Source: Colwellia sp. 75C3 (GTDB lineage: Bacteria; Pseudomonadota; Gammaproteobacteria; Enterobacterales; Alteromonadaceae). From it: a stretch of 64,000 bases of DNA. Every line of letters begins with the position of its first letter. Position 1 is the stretch's first letter. Made by a program: the position numbers and the translations under genes. The stretch is from NCBI RefSeq assembly GCF_002836255.1, contig NZ_PJAU01000054.1, positions 293,572 to 357,571 of the forward strand, read 5' to 3'. The notes beneath the pieces are model-generated. The model had not been told where the DNA came from. It saw only the letters and a list, made by a program, of their open reading frames with translations, and searched no databases. Shown here in pieces: positions 27,590-35,245 of the stretch.

Positions 27590-28746
27590 TAAAAGTAAAG
27601 ACTGTAAAAAATTCTAATAACATTCGCTGAAAAACCATAAGCAGGCTCTGTGCCTACACCTTCGCCGGCAGTTGGGTCTCTAAAGTTCTTATAATCGAAT
27701 TTAATATAATCCCATTGCAATGAAGCTTCTGAACGTAAATCACCAAAAGAATACTTTTGCGGGACTAAAAATGTCAGACCTAAACCCAAAGTAAGATCTT
27801 CAAACTCACTGAGTTCTTTATCTCTGGCTAAATAGTTCTGTGCATCACGATAAGCAAAAAGATCACTGTAAAAACTTGCTTGGCTTTGTTGATAATGTCT
27901 AACTTTCAGTTCAATTTCAAAAAGCTCAGCTATCGGATGTCGATAAGAAACCTCAACATCAGTGGCATCTATTTGCCAACTATCACTAAAATAGCGGTAA
28001 TGAACAAAGAGTGCGGCTCTATAAGGAAGGTAATAACTGGCTGAAATTTTACTGGCAAAAGAATTACGTGTATTCGGGTAAACTTCACTTTGATAACCTA
28101 CGCCTGAAGACTGAGTATTATCAACATAACGCACACTACGATAGGGGTTATTTAAATAACCTTCATCAGTAACCGCTTCAAAGTTTAAGTTCATTGACAA
28201 GTTACGCGTTAATATTTGACTGATGCCGGCTCTTAAACGATATTGCTGACTTTGCTCTGCAAAAAACTCATCGCCATTACGTTTAATTTCATTATCGCTA
28301 TAAGCTAGCCCTAAACTTAGGTTAGTTAAATCACCAAAGGTATCTTGTGAAATATTTAGGTTTACCGATTTAGCTAAATAATCACTTTCGCCACTTTGTC
28401 TAACGCTGATATCCATCAAGGTTTTTTCATGTAAATATTCGAGGCCTAACTGTGCCTCTTTACGCTTTTCAGTATAAGGACTTGCCGTACTCATCACATC
28501 GACCGAGGCCGACGATATACTGTCAACATAGTAATAGGCCGAAACAGCAAAGCTTTCACTTGTTTTTTTACGCAATAATATTGCTGGGCCATCAATTTTC
28601 ATGCCCCCGCCATCATAGCTATGATAGAGCACATCAACACGGTCCGCTTGTAAGACCGCCGCTTGGGCTTGCTTACTTGTGATGCCAATAGCCAATAAAC
28701 TGACAACAAAGCAGAGTAATACCAGACGTATACTAATTACAGCCAC
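27589..28746 (-). CDS. DUF3570 protein (outer-membrane barrel-like)
   Basis: 385 residues from the GTG at 28746, which gives a clean signal peptide ending near KQAQA. Longer readings from ATG at 28797 or 28824 add an acidic N-terminus that does not look like a signal, so GTG is preferred, with moderate certainty. The mature part begins with YHSYDGGGMKIDGPAILLRKK, the hallmark of DUF3570, and continues as beta strands to an aromatic end (FYSLYF), typical of outer-membrane barrels. Its start overlaps the end of the DUF4266 gene by 14 bp. DUF3570 commonly accompanies DUF4266, TlpA and ApbE genes; its role is unknown. Confidence 0.82.
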   Translation of the reverse strand: MAVISIRLVLLCFVVSLLAIGITSKQAQAAVLQADRVDVLYHSYDGGGMKIDGPAILLRKKTSESFAVSAYYYVDSISSASVDVMSTASPYTEKRKEAQLGLEYLHEKTLMDISVRQSGESDYLAKSVNLNISQDTFGDLTNLSLGLAYSDNEIKRNGDEFFAEQSQQYRLRAGISQILTRNLSMNLNFEAVTDEGYLNNPYRSVRYVDNTQSSGVGYQSEVYPNTRNSFASKISASYYLPYRAALFVHYRYFSDSWQIDATDVEVSYRHPIAELFEIELKVRHYQQSQASFYSDLFAYRDAQNYLARDKELSEFEDLTLGLGLTFLVPQKYSFGDLRSEASLQWDYIKFDYKNFRDPTAGEGVGTEPAYGFSANVIRIFYSLYF

Positions 28747-28984
28747 AACCGCCCCCGCCTGTTCCTTCAGCTCCTCTTGAAGACTCTCTCGCTTCATAAA
28801 CATGAGCAATGTGCATATTGGCAATAGGATGTCGATTATTGCTCATAATAGGGTCCGCTAAATTTTGACGTTCATAGGGTTTGACCCAAGGTTCAATGTT
28901 AATACTTGCACAGCCCGTTACACTGACTACGCTGCAGCACAGTATAGTTCGTAATAATGTTAGTTTTATCATCTTACCCATCAC
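28733..28984 (-). CDS. DUF4266 lipoprotein with CGC tail
   Basis: 83 residues. The signal ends in the lipobox VTGC (residue ~25). The mature part contains WVKPYERQNLADPIM and HVYEARESSRGAEG, and ends in GGGGCGCN, as I recall for DUF4266 proteins. The two terminal cysteines in a flexible glycine-rich tail are the only reactive groups and face the periplasm. The TlpA thioredoxin gene lies directly upstream (stop and start adjoin), which suggests that TlpA acts on this tail. Function unknown. Confidence 0.85.
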   Translation of the reverse strand: MMGKMIKLTLLRTILCCSVVSVTGCASINIEPWVKPYERQNLADPIMSNNRHPIANMHIAHVYEARESSRGAEGTGGGGCGCN

Positions 28985-29521
28985 TTATTCTCTGATCAGC
29001 TTTTTAATAGCTTTGGCATATTTTTTTTCATAACCCGGTTTGTAACCTTTAAAGGCATACCTGACCAAACCATCTCTATCAACAATGATAGTTGTTGGCA
29101 TCGCTTCAACTTGATACATCGCTGAGATGGTATTACTGGCATCAAAAAGTATTGGAAAACTTAGATTTAAGTCCGCTAAAAAATCTCGGCCCGCTTGGTT
29201 TTCTTGTTCAACATTAACGCCCCATACAGACACACCTAACTCTTGGTATTTGTCATAAAACTTTTGTAATACGGGCATTTCTTTACGGCATGGTCCACAC
29301 CAAGAAGCCCAAAAGTTGATGACTATTATTTTACCACGCTGTTCAGTTAACTTAAGGTTAGTGCCTGCCATACTTTTTAAGGTAAAGTCTGGCGCCGGCT
29401 GGCCTATCTCTAGCGCGTTAACACTTGTAGCGATAAAGAAAAAACTTGCCAATAAGCTCTTCGTTAGCAGCGTTTTGATTTTAGCTTTAATGTTAGGTTT
29501 CATAGTAGAGAGTGTAGTCAT
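28985..29521 (-). CDS. TlpA-like periplasmic thioredoxin
   Basis: 178 residues: a signal peptide ending near SVNA (~residue 36), then an AhpC/TSA-type thioredoxin fold with the active site WCGPC in NFWASWCGPC and the cis-proline at MPTT. Such proteins reduce disulphides in the periplasm, for example on apocytochromes or copper sites. AAGGA 8 bp before the ATG is a good ribosome site. In this cluster the likely clients are the CGC tail of the DUF4266 protein and the CxxCH proteins; this is inference. Confidence 0.9.
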   Translation of the reverse strand: MTTLSTMKPNIKAKIKTLLTKSLLASFFFIATSVNALEIGQPAPDFTLKSMAGTNLKLTEQRGKIIVINFWASWCGPCRKEMPVLQKFYDKYQELGVSVWGVNVEQENQAGRDFLADLNLSFPILFDASNTISAMYQVEAMPTTIIVDRDGLVRYAFKGYKPGYEKKYAKAIKKLIRE

Positions 29522-29577
29522 TCAATTCATCCTTAAAGGTTATTTCACGGCAAACTTCTATTCGAAGTAAAAAGCAG

Positions 29578-30276
29578 CTAAAAGTAAAAAGCAAAGCCCG
29601 TAGTAAAATTCAGATTATGACTAGTCTTACTTTCACCGGTAATAGCCGTATCAAAAATATAATCAGTCATACCAATATCCCAAGTGAGCCAATCAGTTAG
29701 AAATACCCGGTAATTAGCGCCAAGGTTAACAGTGAATTTTTCATCGCCAGCAAACTCCGTTGTACCACCACCCAATTCAACTGAAAAAACACTGTTTAGG
29801 GCAAAGTCCCTACCAAGGAACACCTCACCTGGCATTAAGTTGTAACCAATACTCAAGCCATAATAACCTAGCTTTCTTTCTTCATCAGTGAGTAAAGGCG
29901 GTACGTTAACGAGTTTTTCAAAACTAGTTTGACCCGCTTCAGATTGTCCATAACGTGCTTTAGCATAGAAGTATTCTGTAATGTGGTAGGCGAAGTGAGC
30001 ACTTATCCACGCATTAGTTTCAAAATCTTCAATAGACATAACGCCTACTTGTACACCCAGTTCAAAATTCTCATTATCTAGGATATCTTCAAGCACAGTT
30101 CGTCTACCAACATCGACATCAACATTACTATTAATGATAGAAGCATCACTTGTTGAGTCTTCATTGAACAGAACAAGCCCTACTGACTCATTCGCTTTCG
30201 TTGGTGCAACCAAACAAATACTTACCAGTAAACCTAATAGTGTTACTAAAAGAATACGCTGAAACCTAATTTCCAT
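29578..30276 (-). CDS. Outer-membrane beta-barrel protein
   Basis: 232 residues: a signal peptide ending near APTKA (~30), an acidic stretch, then about eight amphipathic strands (e.g. FELGVQVGVMSIEDFE, LGYYGLSIGYNL) and a terminal phenylalanine in TGFAFYF. It resembles the small barrel domain shared with myxobacterial proteins (the OMP_myx_plus type, from memory). Its start overlaps the end of the SH3-barrel gene by 31 bp. It is probably the outer-membrane partner of the TPR/TonB-like machine. Confidence 0.8.
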   Translation of the reverse strand: MEIRFQRILLVTLLGLLVSICLVAPTKANESVGLVLFNEDSTSDASIINSNVDVDVGRRTVLEDILDNENFELGVQVGVMSIEDFETNAWISAHFAYHITEYFYAKARYGQSEAGQTSFEKLVNVPPLLTDEERKLGYYGLSIGYNLMPGEVFLGRDFALNSVFSVELGGGTTEFAGDEKFTVNLGANYRVFLTDWLTWDIGMTDYIFDTAITGESKTSHNLNFTTGFAFYF

Positions 30277-31031
30277 ACTTTAATCTCTTCATTGTCATCT
30301 CTATCCGTTAAGACTAACGAATACTTATATTCTGCTCGTAATAAGAAGTTACGCGCTAAGTGATATTTCAATCCAAAGGCGGCACTCATTAAGGTATCTT
30401 GTCGTTTTTCACTATCAGCGAGAACACTGTGTGGCTTAGTGTTAATAATCCCACCGCCAATACCAAGGTAAGGGGAAATAAATAATTCTGGCATTGGCTG
30501 ACTGATCAACATGACTTCATATAAATCACTATCAGAAATAGTGCCTAATGCTTTACCTACCGAAACCTCACCACTAAATACTGAAGTAAAAAGGTAAGCG
30601 AATTGGGCGTTGTAAAAATGTGCGCCAGCAAAGTCGCCATACATAACACCCGCTTCATAATTTCTGTCTTGAAAATCACGCCATGATATTTCAGCATTGG
30701 TTAGTTTTTCACCTTGCTGTGTTGTTAGGCCCAATAACTCATCTTGATGAAGCCAGCCGGTATTGTTACGTTTGTCGGTCACTTTAAGCCAACTGGTACG
30801 TTTTACTTGTACCGTTAAATACTCACCTTTTTCAACCACATGCAAAACTGGATAACCAACACCCGGACCTGAATGCAACTCAACAAACGCAACCTCAATT
30901 AACAAAGCACTTGTATCGAGCGCTTCAGCCAATAATTTACCGCTGAAAAGACATGCCAATAAGCACAGCAGCGTTTGAGTTATTTTTGAGAAAATACGAT
31001 TTTTATGGCTATTTAAATATAATGATTTCAT
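30246..31031 (-). CDS. SH3-domain outer-membrane barrel protein
   Basis: 261 residues. After the signal peptide (ending near LLAEA, ~37) comes a bacterial SH3 domain (~43-100) with VELHSGPGVGYPVLHVVEKGE and WLKVTDKRNNTGWLH, the type that binds peptidoglycan or peptides. A barrel follows (~120-261), ending in KLGFSVFF. It therefore could tie the cell wall to the outer membrane. It is the second gene of the minus-strand operon, 8 bp after the cytochrome-like lipoprotein gene. Confidence 0.82.
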   Translation of the reverse strand: MKSLYLNSHKNRIFSKITQTLLCLLACLFSGKLLAEALDTSALLIEVAFVELHSGPGVGYPVLHVVEKGEYLTVQVKRTSWLKVTDKRNNTGWLHQDELLGLTTQQGEKLTNAEISWRDFQDRNYEAGVMYGDFAGAHFYNAQFAYLFTSVFSGEVSVGKALGTISDSDLYEVMLISQPMPELFISPYLGIGGGIINTKPHSVLADSEKRQDTLMSAAFGLKYHLARNFLLRAEYKYSLVLTDRDDNEEIKVWKLGFSVFF

Positions 31032-31039
31032 TTATTAAC

Positions 31040-33754
31040 TTAATCTTGGCTATAAAATGGAGTGTTGTAGTACTGACCGCCAATATCAAGCCACTCACTA
31101 AGCAGCTTTAATTCATGATCAGATAACATACCTTTATGCCTTCCTTCGAGAAACAACTGAAAAAAACGGCTACTCTGCAGAGCACCGTTAGTTGATAAAA
31201 TAGCAGGAATAGTAATCTTGGTTAGTACCGGAATGGGACTCCCCTCTGGATCTAGGATTAACTCTCCTTCAGTATCAACTTCAAAAACAATATTTCCATT
31301 AACATCAAGTACTTCAACTAACTTATCAACCACTATACCTTCAATGACTTCTTGTTCTGAATCGTTAAATAATAATTCACGGTAAGCCGTTAAATGATCG
31401 ACTTCATCGACAGAGACACTGTCACTGAGATCTAACTGACCTGCAGGTACTTGCGCTACGTTATCGCTATCAAGTGGACCATGACAACTTGAGCACGTAT
31501 TGTCGCTGAGTAATTCAGCGGTATCTTCATCAAAAACCTGTCGAGTTAACTGCCATAGCGGTTGGATGTTATCGACATAGTTAATTTGTAATCGACAATA
31601 GGCATTCCAATGAGTAAAGCAGTCCGCTCCTGCTGGAGCTTGTGTTAATAACTGCTGATAACTGTAGTTTATTTCAGGGTTTTGCGCAGAAATAGCCGGA
31701 TTACTCCACTTATCAATATAGTGAAGATCGGCTGAAAGCTGAGCTAAGCCATTAACCATTTCATCGGCTTCGGCCATGGTTTGTGCTTGCAAAGGAATAA
31801 TTTCGGGGTTGGTATTAGTAAAAGCAATACCTCCTGGATCAGCGCCAGCATTAATACTCGCGGCTTGAGCCTCGGGTCTACCGTGTGGTAATTCACTTTG
31901 TTGGCTATGACAACCCTGACATTCTAATGTTTCACCTGCGTTAACACTTATCCATTGTCTGTGCCTGCCACCAATGCGTTGACCATTAGCATCAAGAATA
32001 CTCAGTGCTATGGGTACATTAGCGGGGATTTTCACCTTAACTGAGCCATCAGGCTGAATAGGCGTATAACCAATAATTTCTCGCATGAGTTGATTTCGAC
32101 TTCGGCCAAAATCTGTATTGCTAATCTGTCTTACTTCTCTAGGAGGTAGTGGTACGCCGCGAACAATACGTAAAAATCGTGCAGGTAAATCTTCCGCCTT
32201 TGTTAATGCTGGGTCTCGTAAAGTAATGATGCCTTGAGCATTGCTGTCTTGTATTGATGAGTCAACACCGTCCATATCATAAACGCTGCGAATATGAATA
32301 GCGGCGGCTTGTTCATTAGCTAATTCAGCAATAAGCCCAGCACCAAAAGATTTATCGGCTACAAAAACGGGAGGATTCTCGGCTGCTTGCATGACAATCG
32401 CTTCACTGAGCATGTTACCTTCAGTGGTTTTAGCGACAACTTGCTGAGTATTAGTTTGACCATTATAAAGCCACAATTCGTACCAAGGGGAAGCTAACTC
32501 AAGCCCTTCTTGTGCTAATTCATCTTCTGTTAATTGCCCGCAGGCTTTTACTTCTTCATCCACAGTAACTCGGCATAAATCCCAACTTAATAGGTAGCGC
32601 TCACTACTATCAGGTAAGGGAAATAAATGACTTAACCGCCCCGCAGTATTAATTTCTTCAGAGAAATTAAAGTTATATAGGTCATCGGTAAATAAATCAC
32701 TCTGTGCCGCTGATTGTGCCCCTATTTGTGCAGTAACGGCTGCGCTTTCATTATCCAAGGTTTGTTGGTTATCAATAAATTGTTCAATGTTAATCAATAC
32801 CGGTCTTTTTTGATAAACCCCATCATCTGCGGAAGCCAATAACATCAATATTTCGCCATTGGGCATTTGTTGAGGTTTAACAAATTCAATCACGTGATTT
32901 TCATCGTCTAACGTCAATTGATGTGAATGCCAGCCATAGACCAGTTGATTATCAGTACCATCAGGGTTCATTCGGTACAAATTAATTTTGTTAATACCAC
33001 CCATAGTATCCCAACGGCTGTACAGGATTCGACCATCTTGTAAAACTAGTGGATAAAAATCATGGCTCATATTAAAACTAACTTGCTTAATATCGCTACC
33101 ATCGGCTTGCATGATATGAAGATTAAAAGCTGATTCTTGCCCTATCTCATTCAGTGCAGTGTATTGCGGCTTGCCTTCATCTAATAAAATCGCTCGAGCT
33201 AAACGCTGTCGTGTTGAGGCAAAGATAATACGGCCATCAGGTAAGAAAGACGCCATAAGGTCATCACCTTGTTCGGCAATAACATCACTTTCTATGAGCC
33301 GTTGAAAGCTTTTATCTGCTAACTGATAACGCCAGATATTCCACTTCGGCTGTTCATTTTCATCGGCATCAGTGATTTCTGGTGCCCTAATAGCAACTAA
33401 AAATGACTGACCATCGGCAGATACGCTTAAATCGCGAATATCTATAGCTTGAGTCACGCCTTGTTCATCAGTGAATAAATCAGCGGTAAGTATGTTACTC
33501 GGGGAGTCCGAAAAAGCATTGTTTTTTACAATAAGTTGTGCGCCCGCGTTAAATTCGGCAGGATTACGTGGGGAAAATGCGACTGATGATATATCGTCGT
33601 CAACCATTCGATTAATACTGCGTTCAATATAAACAACGGGGTATTCAACTAATACAGGATCTGTTTGTTCATCTGACTTTATTGCCTGTTCATTACAGCC
33701 AGTAAGTAAAAAAAACACCACGATAGAAACGCAAACCCATGACATTGGATTCAT
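31040..33754 (-). CDS. HzsA-like lipoprotein with propeller and two CxxCH haem motifs
   Basis: 904 residues. A lipobox LTGC (~19) anchors it. Residues ~85-300 have TolB/YVTN-like propeller repeats (LPDGRIIFASTR, NMSHDFYPLVLQDGRILYSR, MNPDGTDNQ). The middle resembles the domain named after hydrazine synthase alpha. The C-terminal part has CQGCH at 612-616 and CSSCH at 754-758, two candidate c-type haem sites; the first lies in a short motif that may bind metal instead. It is the first gene of the minus-strand group, facing the divergent CxxCH genes. A surface redox role is plausible; hydrazine synthesis is not implied. Confidence 0.8.
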   Translation of the reverse strand: MNPMSWVCVSIVVFFLLTGCNEQAIKSDEQTDPVLVEYPVVYIERSINRMVDDDISSVAFSPRNPAEFNAGAQLIVKNNAFSDSPSNILTADLFTDEQGVTQAIDIRDLSVSADGQSFLVAIRAPEITDADENEQPKWNIWRYQLADKSFQRLIESDVIAEQGDDLMASFLPDGRIIFASTRQRLARAILLDEGKPQYTALNEIGQESAFNLHIMQADGSDIKQVSFNMSHDFYPLVLQDGRILYSRWDTMGGINKINLYRMNPDGTDNQLVYGWHSHQLTLDDENHVIEFVKPQQMPNGEILMLLASADDGVYQKRPVLINIEQFIDNQQTLDNESAAVTAQIGAQSAAQSDLFTDDLYNFNFSEEINTAGRLSHLFPLPDSSERYLLSWDLCRVTVDEEVKACGQLTEDELAQEGLELASPWYELWLYNGQTNTQQVVAKTTEGNMLSEAIVMQAAENPPVFVADKSFGAGLIAELANEQAAAIHIRSVYDMDGVDSSIQDSNAQGIITLRDPALTKAEDLPARFLRIVRGVPLPPREVRQISNTDFGRSRNQLMREIIGYTPIQPDGSVKVKIPANVPIALSILDANGQRIGGRHRQWISVNAGETLECQGCHSQQSELPHGRPEAQAASINAGADPGGIAFTNTNPEIIPLQAQTMAEADEMVNGLAQLSADLHYIDKWSNPAISAQNPEINYSYQQLLTQAPAGADCFTHWNAYCRLQINYVDNIQPLWQLTRQVFDEDTAELLSDNTCSSCHGPLDSDNVAQVPAGQLDLSDSVSVDEVDHLTAYRELLFNDSEQEVIEGIVVDKLVEVLDVNGNIVFEVDTEGELILDPEGSPIPVLTKITIPAILSTNGALQSSRFFQLFLEGRHKGMLSDHELKLLSEWLDIGGQYYNTPFYSQD

Positions 33755-33837
33755 CGCAACATACCTAATAAACGGTTAATAAATAACAACATAACATTTA
33801 ACTTCTTAATGATGAAAATCTTCCTAGTCCCTTGATC

Positions 33838-33855
33838 TGTCTCATATTTGAGACA
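33838..33855. promoter_or_regulatory. 18-bp perfect palindrome in the divergent promoter
   Basis: TGTCTCATATTTGAGACA has 7-bp arms and a 4-bp centre. It sits between the first genes of the two divergent groups, 84 bp from one start codon and about 116 bp from the other. It should bind a dimeric regulator common to both. Confidence 0.65.
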
Positions 33856-33870
33856 CCACTAAAAATAAAT

Positions 33871-33899
33871 TTGTTTGCTCGTTTAAGCAACATTAGTAT
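33871..33899 (+). promoter_or_regulatory. Candidate promoter for the plus-strand CxxCH genes
   Basis: TTGTTT (33871-33876) and TAGTAT (33894-33899) are spaced by 17 bp, a sigma70-like pair, 15 bp downstream of the palindrome and about 70 bp before the start codon. Confidence 0.45.
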
Positions 33900-33970
33900 A
33901 CACTGTGACAACATTGTTACCATACATTATCACAACTAAGTTACAAATATTACATCTTAAAGGAGGCTGT

Positions 33971-35245
33971 ATGGAGATGTCACTCCTATGCATTACTAAC
34001 AATAAAACACTATTCAAAAAGCACACGAGCGGTTCATTTTCAAAGAAATTTTATACTGCTTTTTATAGTATTCTTTGTACTTTATTGTGTATTACGCAAG
34101 CAAATTCATCCAGCTTAGAGCAAGCAAAACGACTTCATGACCGTATCACCGGTGTTCCACCATCAGTGATCACCCTTATCGAGATGAGTAATTTAATTGA
34201 CCAAGGTAAAGTTACCGAAGCCGCTTATGCGGCCATGCAATCACCTGAATTTTATACAACGACTTTAAAGGTCTTTGCTAGCCCTTGGACCAATAAAGAC
34301 CAAGACATTTTTTTCCCGCTAAATGATTACAGTGCTACCATCATTGGTGCTGTTCGCGATGACCTAGACTTCAGACAAATATTACAAGGTGATATTACCT
34401 ATGTAGGAAATAGTGACCTTAATTTAACTCCTTACAGCAAGCTGAATAACACGCATTACCAAGAATTAGAAAGTAACTTTATTAATTTGGCCGACGGTTT
34501 AGTGCAAGTTACCCAATCAAGTTTGAATGGTTTTCCCAGTGAAGCCACGGCAGGTATTTTAACTTCAAGAGCCGCTGCTAAAGCTTTTTTCTATCTAGGT
34601 ACCAACAGAGCAATGTTACGTTTTACTTTGATGAATCACCTATGTACCGATTTAGAACCATTAAAAGATAATACACTGCCACCCGATAGGATCCGCCAAG
34701 ATGTAAGTCGCAGCCCTGGTGGAGATAGTCGCTTATTTATTAATAACTGCTCAGGTTGCCACACAGGCATGGATCCGCTAGCACAAGCATTTGCTTATTA
34801 TGATTACCAGTTTGACGCAGAAACTGATCCACAAGCAGATAACGGTGAAATTAGTTACAACCAATCGGTGAATATTGATGCGGTTACCGGCACACGAGTA
34901 AAAGCCAAATATCATAACAATGCCACCAGCTTTCCTTTTGGCTTTGTCACTCGAAATGACGATTGGCAAAATTACTGGCGTGAAGGCATTAATCAAAAAC
35001 TCGGTTGGGATAGTGCTCTTGCGGGTAAAGGCACAGGTATGAAGTCTTTAGGAGAAGAGTTAGCAAACAGTGAAGCTTTTGCACAATGCCAAGTTAAAAA
35101 GGTATTTAAAGCCGTTTGTTTACGGGATGCTGAAAACTCCGCTGATTTAACACAAATAAAATCAACCACAACATCTTTTCAACAACATTCATATCAACTA
35201 AAGCAAGTATTTGCTGAAGTTGGTGCCTATTGCATGGGAGAATAA
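33971..35245 (+). CDS. Exported single-CxxCH protein of the DUF1585/PSCyt type
   Basis: 424 residues from the ATG at 33971, which has AGGAGG just upstream; a longer reading from GTG 33905 is less likely. A signal segment ends near TQANS (~45). The N-terminal part carries RITGVPPS, like planctomycete DUF1588/PSD1 proteins. The haem-type motif CSGCHTGMDPL lies at 260-264, in the form seen in DUF1585-type domains. Planctomycetes pair such proteins with DUF1501 proteins, and a DUF1501 gene follows two genes downstream. Its stop overlaps the next start (TAATG). Confidence 0.72.
   Translation: MEMSLLCITNNKTLFKKHTSGSFSKKFYTAFYSILCTLLCITQANSSSLEQAKRLHDRITGVPPSVITLIEMSNLIDQGKVTEAAYAAMQSPEFYTTTLKVFASPWTNKDQDIFFPLNDYSATIIGAVRDDLDFRQILQGDITYVGNSDLNLTPYSKLNNTHYQELESNFINLADGLVQVTQSSLNGFPSEATAGILTSRAAAKAFFYLGTNRAMLRFTLMNHLCTDLEPLKDNTLPPDRIRQDVSRSPGGDSRLFINNCSGCHTGMDPLAQAFAYYDYQFDAETDPQADNGEISYNQSVNIDAVTGTRVKAKYHNNATSFPFGFVTRNDDWQNYWREGINQKLGWDSALAGKGTGMKSLGEELANSEAFAQCQVKKVFKAVCLRDAENSADLTQIKSTTTSFQQHSYQLKQVFAEVGAYCMGE

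Noticed and set aside
31040..33754. Anammox-type hydrazine synthesis from the HzsA-like protein
   Set aside because: Only a domain resemblance is seen; the other hydrazine synthase subunits and hydrazine dehydrogenase are absent.
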